Shown here piece by piece: positions 60,643 to 64,000 of a stretch of 64,000 nucleotides of DNA (its first letter is position 1; every line of letters begins with the position of its first letter). The notes under the pieces are model-generated. The model was not told where the DNA came from and did not search any database. It was given only the letters and a program-made list of their open reading frames with translations. The stretch comes from Nostoc sp. GT001. GTDB taxonomy: Bacteria; Cyanobacteriota; Cyanobacteriia; Cyanobacteriales; Nostocaceae. The DNA lies in the NCBI RefSeq assembly GCF_030382115.1, contig NZ_JAUDRJ010000003.1, forward strand, positions 1,195,332 to 1,259,331, read 5' to 3'. The translations under genes and the position numbers were made by a program.

Positions 60643-63363
60643 TTATTTATTTTTAATTGTTTCTCCTAGTTCTTTAATTTCTTTAATTAAATCCTCTATA
60701 GTCAGCTGCCTTTGTTCATCTAAATTAGTTAGATGCCTTTGTTCATCTAAATATTTTGAGATAATTCTTACATCCTTTAACAAAATTTTTAATTTTCCTA
60801 GAGACAAAGAAGGTATATACTCATTAACAATAATATCTAAATAGCGTTTATTTTGATCAATAGCGAGTGGAGATGCTGAATTTTCTGTGTTTACCAGAGG
60901 TTGGATAACATTAGCTATATAGGCATAAAATGCCCACCATTCTTCATGGTTTTTCAATGCGATATCTGAAGCTTTTTTCCAAGCATAGTAAGCCTCTTTC
61001 CTGTTATTATCTATCTCTTTTTGGTTCCCCTTGCAGAAGCTTTTGTAACTTTTCACCCACTGTATTAAACCAAGATTCCAGTAAAGATAAGATTGACTAT
61101 CAAGAGAGATATCAATAGCTTTTTCTATCTCTTTCACCGCTTTTGATAAATTTTCTGTTATTATTAATAGTTCATTTTTACAATTTTGCGCTAAGTTTTG
61201 AGTATTTAGATAATTCGCAATCTTGTCAAAAGCTTTTAATTGCTCTACAGCTTGAAAAAGGTAGGTTAAAGCTAAACCACTGTGGACTTGATGCAATTTC
61301 TGGGCATCTTTTAAGTATTTGTTAACATTGTTGGCTCTTGTAAATTTATCTTCAGCCTTGTTATAGTCGGCTAATGTATTGTCATCTCCGTATAAGTACA
61401 TAAGTCCAAGATTATGGTAAGGTTCCCAGAAATGAGAATGCGAGAAATTATCATTTATTGTACAAGCCTTTTCATACTGTTCACACGCCTTTTTAAAATC
61501 TCCTTTCTGCAAATATACATTACCAAGACCATAGTAAGCAGAGGGAAAATCTCTATTTACTTTCTTAGCAAGCTGATATTGATTTATCGCATCGTCAAAT
61601 TTTTTCTGTTTGTAATAGACATTTCCCAGTCCAATATAAGAATCTTGGCTTTTAGGATTAATTTTTAGGGATGACAGAAAAGCTCTTTCCGCTTTACAAT
61701 ATAATTCTTCCTTAAAATAAGCTGTGCCAATTTGATTGAAGAAGTTATCCAGCTTCTCATATTTTTTTTCTGCGTTGTATGCTTTTTGACAATTGTTATC
61801 GGCATTATCAAGATGTTCTCTATCTCCAGTTTGTTCATATTGATAATAACTATAAATTGCTTCAGTAAAAAACTTGAAACCTTCCCATGTTCGAGCAGTA
61901 ATCTTTGGTGCTAAAGACATAGCAACCTTATAAGCTAGATCCTTAATTTTCTCAGTCATTGTATCTATCTGATAATTTTGCCACGTCACCTCCCAAGCCT
62001 TTACTTCATTTTGATCGTCTAATCGGACAACCAAACGAGTTGTCGAGCCGTAGTTTTGTAAGCTTCCAGAGATTGCCCTGTTCACACCTCCAAAAGGCCA
62101 TAGCTGTTTGAGAATTAGAATTATTTTTCCAATGGATAAATTGGTTTTACCAGCTTCAAAAGTCGCAACATCAGTAAGATTGCTGTTTAGATTTTCTTGG
62201 GTGGAAGTTAACGGAGGAAAGTGAGGGTTTATCCTCTCTGACTTAATGTTTTCTTCTCCTGTCTTGATAATCTGAAACATTGTAGTGTGGATGTGATTAA
62301 TTCTATGAAGTTCCTCAACTAATGAATCAGCGATTGCTTTACCCCGATTAGATTTTTCTTTTTCCCCGGTCTTGTTATCTTTTTCTTCAGGCGGTGATGT
62401 AGTTGTATCATCAAAGGGAAGAACTACTGTACTTCCTTTACTGCTGGAGAGCCAATTAAGTAAAATAGACACAACTCCAAATAAGAGGAGCAATCCAATA
62501 ATATTCAATAGAGTAGCAACATAGTTTCTTAGTTCTTCTAGCTCGTTTGTTACATAAAAATTATTAGTATAATAAATTATATGTATTAAAGTAAAAGTTA
62601 AAATACCAATGGTGGATAAGATTATAAGAAATCCTAAGTTACTAAATAGAAATATAACAAATTCATATATTATTTTTGGGAATTTACGTATCTGTGATGC
62701 AGATTTATATATATGGTCTGCCCATTGTTCTTGTCGGATTCTTTTCAAATAATTTTTAATATTATTTAGATGTTTTTTAAGCCATAAATCAAGTTTACTA
62801 TATTTACTACGATAGAAATAAATCAAGGTCGAAAATACATACAATACTCCAACAACAATCGGACTTAATATAATTATTAAATAATAAGGTTTAATATATT
62901 TATTCCAAAAGCTTATAATAATATCTTTTAAAAAAGGAATATGCGGATCTTTTCTATGCTTTCCAATAGAGCTTTTAATTTCTTTTAACCATCGGTCAGC
63001 TAACAATTTTCTACTTATTTTTAATGCTTTAGCATCGTCATCTGTCACGGTGACGATAATTTTAGTTCCTGCCATAATATTGTTATTATCATATCCTTCC
63101 TCAACTTTAATAGAATCAATTGGAATTGAATAGGTTTCAGCAATATCTTTAATATTTTCAGTAATGATTTTGGCTCGTTGGTCAGGAGTAAATGAATCGA
63201 GTTTTTCTTTAATAATAAAGAGTTCTTGATCGTCTAAGCAGACAACACCGCTCTTCTGGCATGAATTAGTTGTTTGGGAGTGAGCAGATAGGGGTAATAA
63301 AATAGTAAGGGATGCTACTAATACAAAAGTGATAATGAAAGAAAAATATTTACTAAATTTCAT
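60643..63363 (-). CDS. Large membrane protein with TolB-like domain and TPR repeats, between hoxE and hoxF
   Basis: 906 aa, no named family recognised. There is a signal-like N-terminus (FSFIITFVLVASLTILLPLSAHS), an exported stretch to about residue 155, then helices at about 158-182, 225-262 and 283-303. A large C-terminal cytoplasmic part follows by inference. That part starts with VVLPFDD...AIADSLVEELHRINHIH and AISGSLQNYGSTTRLVVRLDDQ, resembling TolB-N/adenylate-cyclase-associated domains. After it come TPRs (AERAFLSSLKINPKSQDSYIGLGNVYYKQ, AINQYQLAKKVNRDFPSAYYGLGNVYLQ) and more helices. A+T content is higher than in the hox genes, suggesting insertion into the operon. A broken paralogue is at 50260-52622. 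Confidence 0.75.
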   Translation of the reverse strand: MKFSKYFSFIITFVLVASLTILLPLSAHSQTTNSCQKSGVVCLDDQELFIIKEKLDSFTPDQRAKIITENIKDIAETYSIPIDSIKVEEGYDNNNIMAGTKIIVTVTDDDAKALKISRKLLADRWLKEIKSSIGKHRKDPHIPFLKDIIISFWNKYIKPYYLIIILSPIVVGVLYVFSTLIYFYRSKYSKLDLWLKKHLNNIKNYLKRIRQEQWADHIYKSASQIRKFPKIIYEFVIFLFSNLGFLIILSTIGILTFTLIHIIYYTNNFYVTNELEELRNYVATLLNIIGLLLLFGVVSILLNWLSSSKGSTVVLPFDDTTTSPPEEKDNKTGEKEKSNRGKAIADSLVEELHRINHIHTTMFQIIKTGEENIKSERINPHFPPLTSTQENLNSNLTDVATFEAGKTNLSIGKIILILKQLWPFGGVNRAISGSLQNYGSTTRLVVRLDDQNEVKAWEVTWQNYQIDTMTEKIKDLAYKVAMSLAPKITARTWEGFKFFTEAIYSYYQYEQTGDREHLDNADNNCQKAYNAEKKYEKLDNFFNQIGTAYFKEELYCKAERAFLSSLKINPKSQDSYIGLGNVYYKQKKFDDAINQYQLAKKVNRDFPSAYYGLGNVYLQKGDFKKACEQYEKACTINDNFSHSHFWEPYHNLGLMYLYGDDNTLADYNKAEDKFTRANNVNKYLKDAQKLHQVHSGLALTYLFQAVEQLKAFDKIANYLNTQNLAQNCKNELLIITENLSKAVKEIEKAIDISLDSQSYLYWNLGLIQWVKSYKSFCKGNQKEIDNNRKEAYYAWKKASDIALKNHEEWWAFYAYIANVIQPLVNTENSASPLAIDQNKRYLDIIVNEYIPSLSLGKLKILLKDVRIISKYLDEQRHLTNLDEQRQLTIEDLIKEIKELGETIKNK

Positions 63364-63487
63364 AACTGACCATCCTAACTTATTAGTGAGATTTGAATTA
63401 CAGGAGGAATGTATTTAAGGATTTTGATTTACATTTCCTCCCGCAGATTTTTTAAATTTTGATGTTATCTAAAGAGGAAATTGAATA

Positions 63488-64000
63488 TTAAGAGTGGGGC
63501 GATCGCTCTTTTCCCTCTAGCCAGTCTTTAATGCGATCGCACACTAATTCAGGAGTTTGATTACCTAAAACAGTGCCGTCAAATACTATAGCAGGTGCAA
63601 TTCCACAAGCGCCTAAACATCTGGCTGTTAACAGTGAAAGTTCTCCATTGGGGGTTGTTTCGCCAGCATGAATTTTGGTAGTGTTTTCTACGGTTGCTAG
63701 TAAATTTTCTGCACCTTTGACGTAACAAGCTGTACCCGTACACACGACACAAGTATGTGCGCCTTTTGGTGCGAGAGAGAAAAGATGATAAAAAGTTGCT
63801 ACGCCATAAACACGACTAGGTGGTAGTTTCAAGCTGTGGGCGATGTAGTGTAACAAGTCATTTTCTAAATAACCGAAAAGTTCTTGGGCTTTATGCAATA
63901 CTTCTATCAGTGCATCCTGCTGATATTGATGGCGCTTCATGGTTGCATCAAGTATTTTGAAGCGTTTATCACCGCTCGGATGCTCTTTTAGGGGATTTTT
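63488..64000 (-). CDS. hoxE: Bidirectional hydrogenase diaphorase subunit HoxE (5' partial)
   Basis: NuoE-like 2Fe-2S subunit of HoxEFUYH. The cluster ligands are CVVCTGTACYVKGAE and CLGACGIAPAIVF, and the N-terminal HQYQQDALIEVLHKAQELFGYL helix region is typical. An ATG at 63940 would give 150 aa, but the frame stays open to the window edge. The preceding codons read KEHPSGDKRFKILDAT, which fits the conserved HoxE N-terminus, so the true start lies beyond base 64000. It is 124 bp upstream of the TPR-membrane gene and would head the leftward hox cluster. Confidence 0.94.
   Translation of the reverse strand, partial: KNPLKEHPSGDKRFKILDATMKRHQYQQDALIEVLHKAQELFGYLENDLLHYIAHSLKLPPSRVYGVATFYHLFSLAPKGAHTCVVCTGTACYVKGAENLLATVENTTKIHAGETTPNGELSLLTARCLGACGIAPAIVFDGTVLGNQTPELVCDRIKDWLEGKERSPHS

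Overview
The window looks like chromosomal DNA of a filamentous, probably heterocyst-forming cyanobacterium (Nostoc/Anabaena type). The reasons are the many HIP1 octamers (GCGATCGC), the very large multi-domain kinases, a xisH/xisI remnant, a complete set of hox genes for the bidirectional hydrogenase, a divergent D1 remnant, a probable cyanobacteriochrome, and abundant interspersed hairpin repeats of the kind common in Nostocales. No tRNA, rRNA or CRISPR array was recognised.

Layout. 1-3.9 kb: end of queF, a frameshifted pstS, and the cytochrome c maturation pair ccdA-ccs1. 4-18.4 kb: two giant signalling proteins in convergent orientation, a Ser/Thr kinase-AAA-GAF/PAS-histidine kinase (2370 aa) and a soluble poly-HAMP hybrid kinase (2219 aa), with two tiny overlapping genes between them. 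18.4-20.5 kb: small accessory genes (PIN remnant, HEPN-like protein) and a MITE-like element. 20.6-24.3 kb: a frameshifted second magnesium-chelatase H paralogue carrying two translated hairpin repeats. 24.9-31 kb: amidase, MscS channel and an EAL-GAF-GGDEF protein whose GAF domain has the signature of a DXCF cyanobacteriochrome. 31-39.7 kb: frameshifted double hybrid kinase, xisHI remnant, frameshifted rtcA, FAD oxidase and GIY-YIG protein. 39.8-40.6 kb: an intact IS1-family element beside a sugar-transporter permease.

41.6-64 kb is a fermentative/hydrogen-metabolism island. A dihydroorotate-dehydrogenase-like gene and nifJ (pyruvate:ferredoxin oxidoreductase) are followed by hoxW, an IS4-type element, a remnant of a divergent D1 gene, a broken membrane-TPR gene, and then hoxH, hoxY, hoxU, hoxF and hoxE, all reading leftwards. 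Interleaved with the hox genes are a CBS-CP12 fusion, a DUF3122-like protein, a DUF6544-like protein, a four-helix membrane protein, a small soluble protein and a large membrane protein with TolB-like and TPR parts. NifJ would supply reduced ferredoxin/flavodoxin and HoxEFUYH would release the electrons as H2 or exchange them with NAD(P)H. CBS-CP12 could link this to adenylate/redox status and the Calvin cycle.

The most original observations are these. (i) A 17-bp motif, CCTCACAAGTTNCTCAA, consists of two 11-bp-spaced CTCA boxes. It occurs in the same gene-relative orientation upstream of nifJ, hoxF, the gene after hoxY, and the broken TPR gene, and may be an operator for an anaerobic regulon. 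(ii) Decayed duplicate pieces of hoxH and hoxW lie in the same island. (iii) Two paralogous membrane-TPR proteins are associated with the hox genes. (iv) Intergenic-type repeats are inserted in frame in at least four coding regions. (v) At least five genes carry single-base frameshifts, three of them the same extra T after GCT, so either gene decay or systematic sequence error must be considered.
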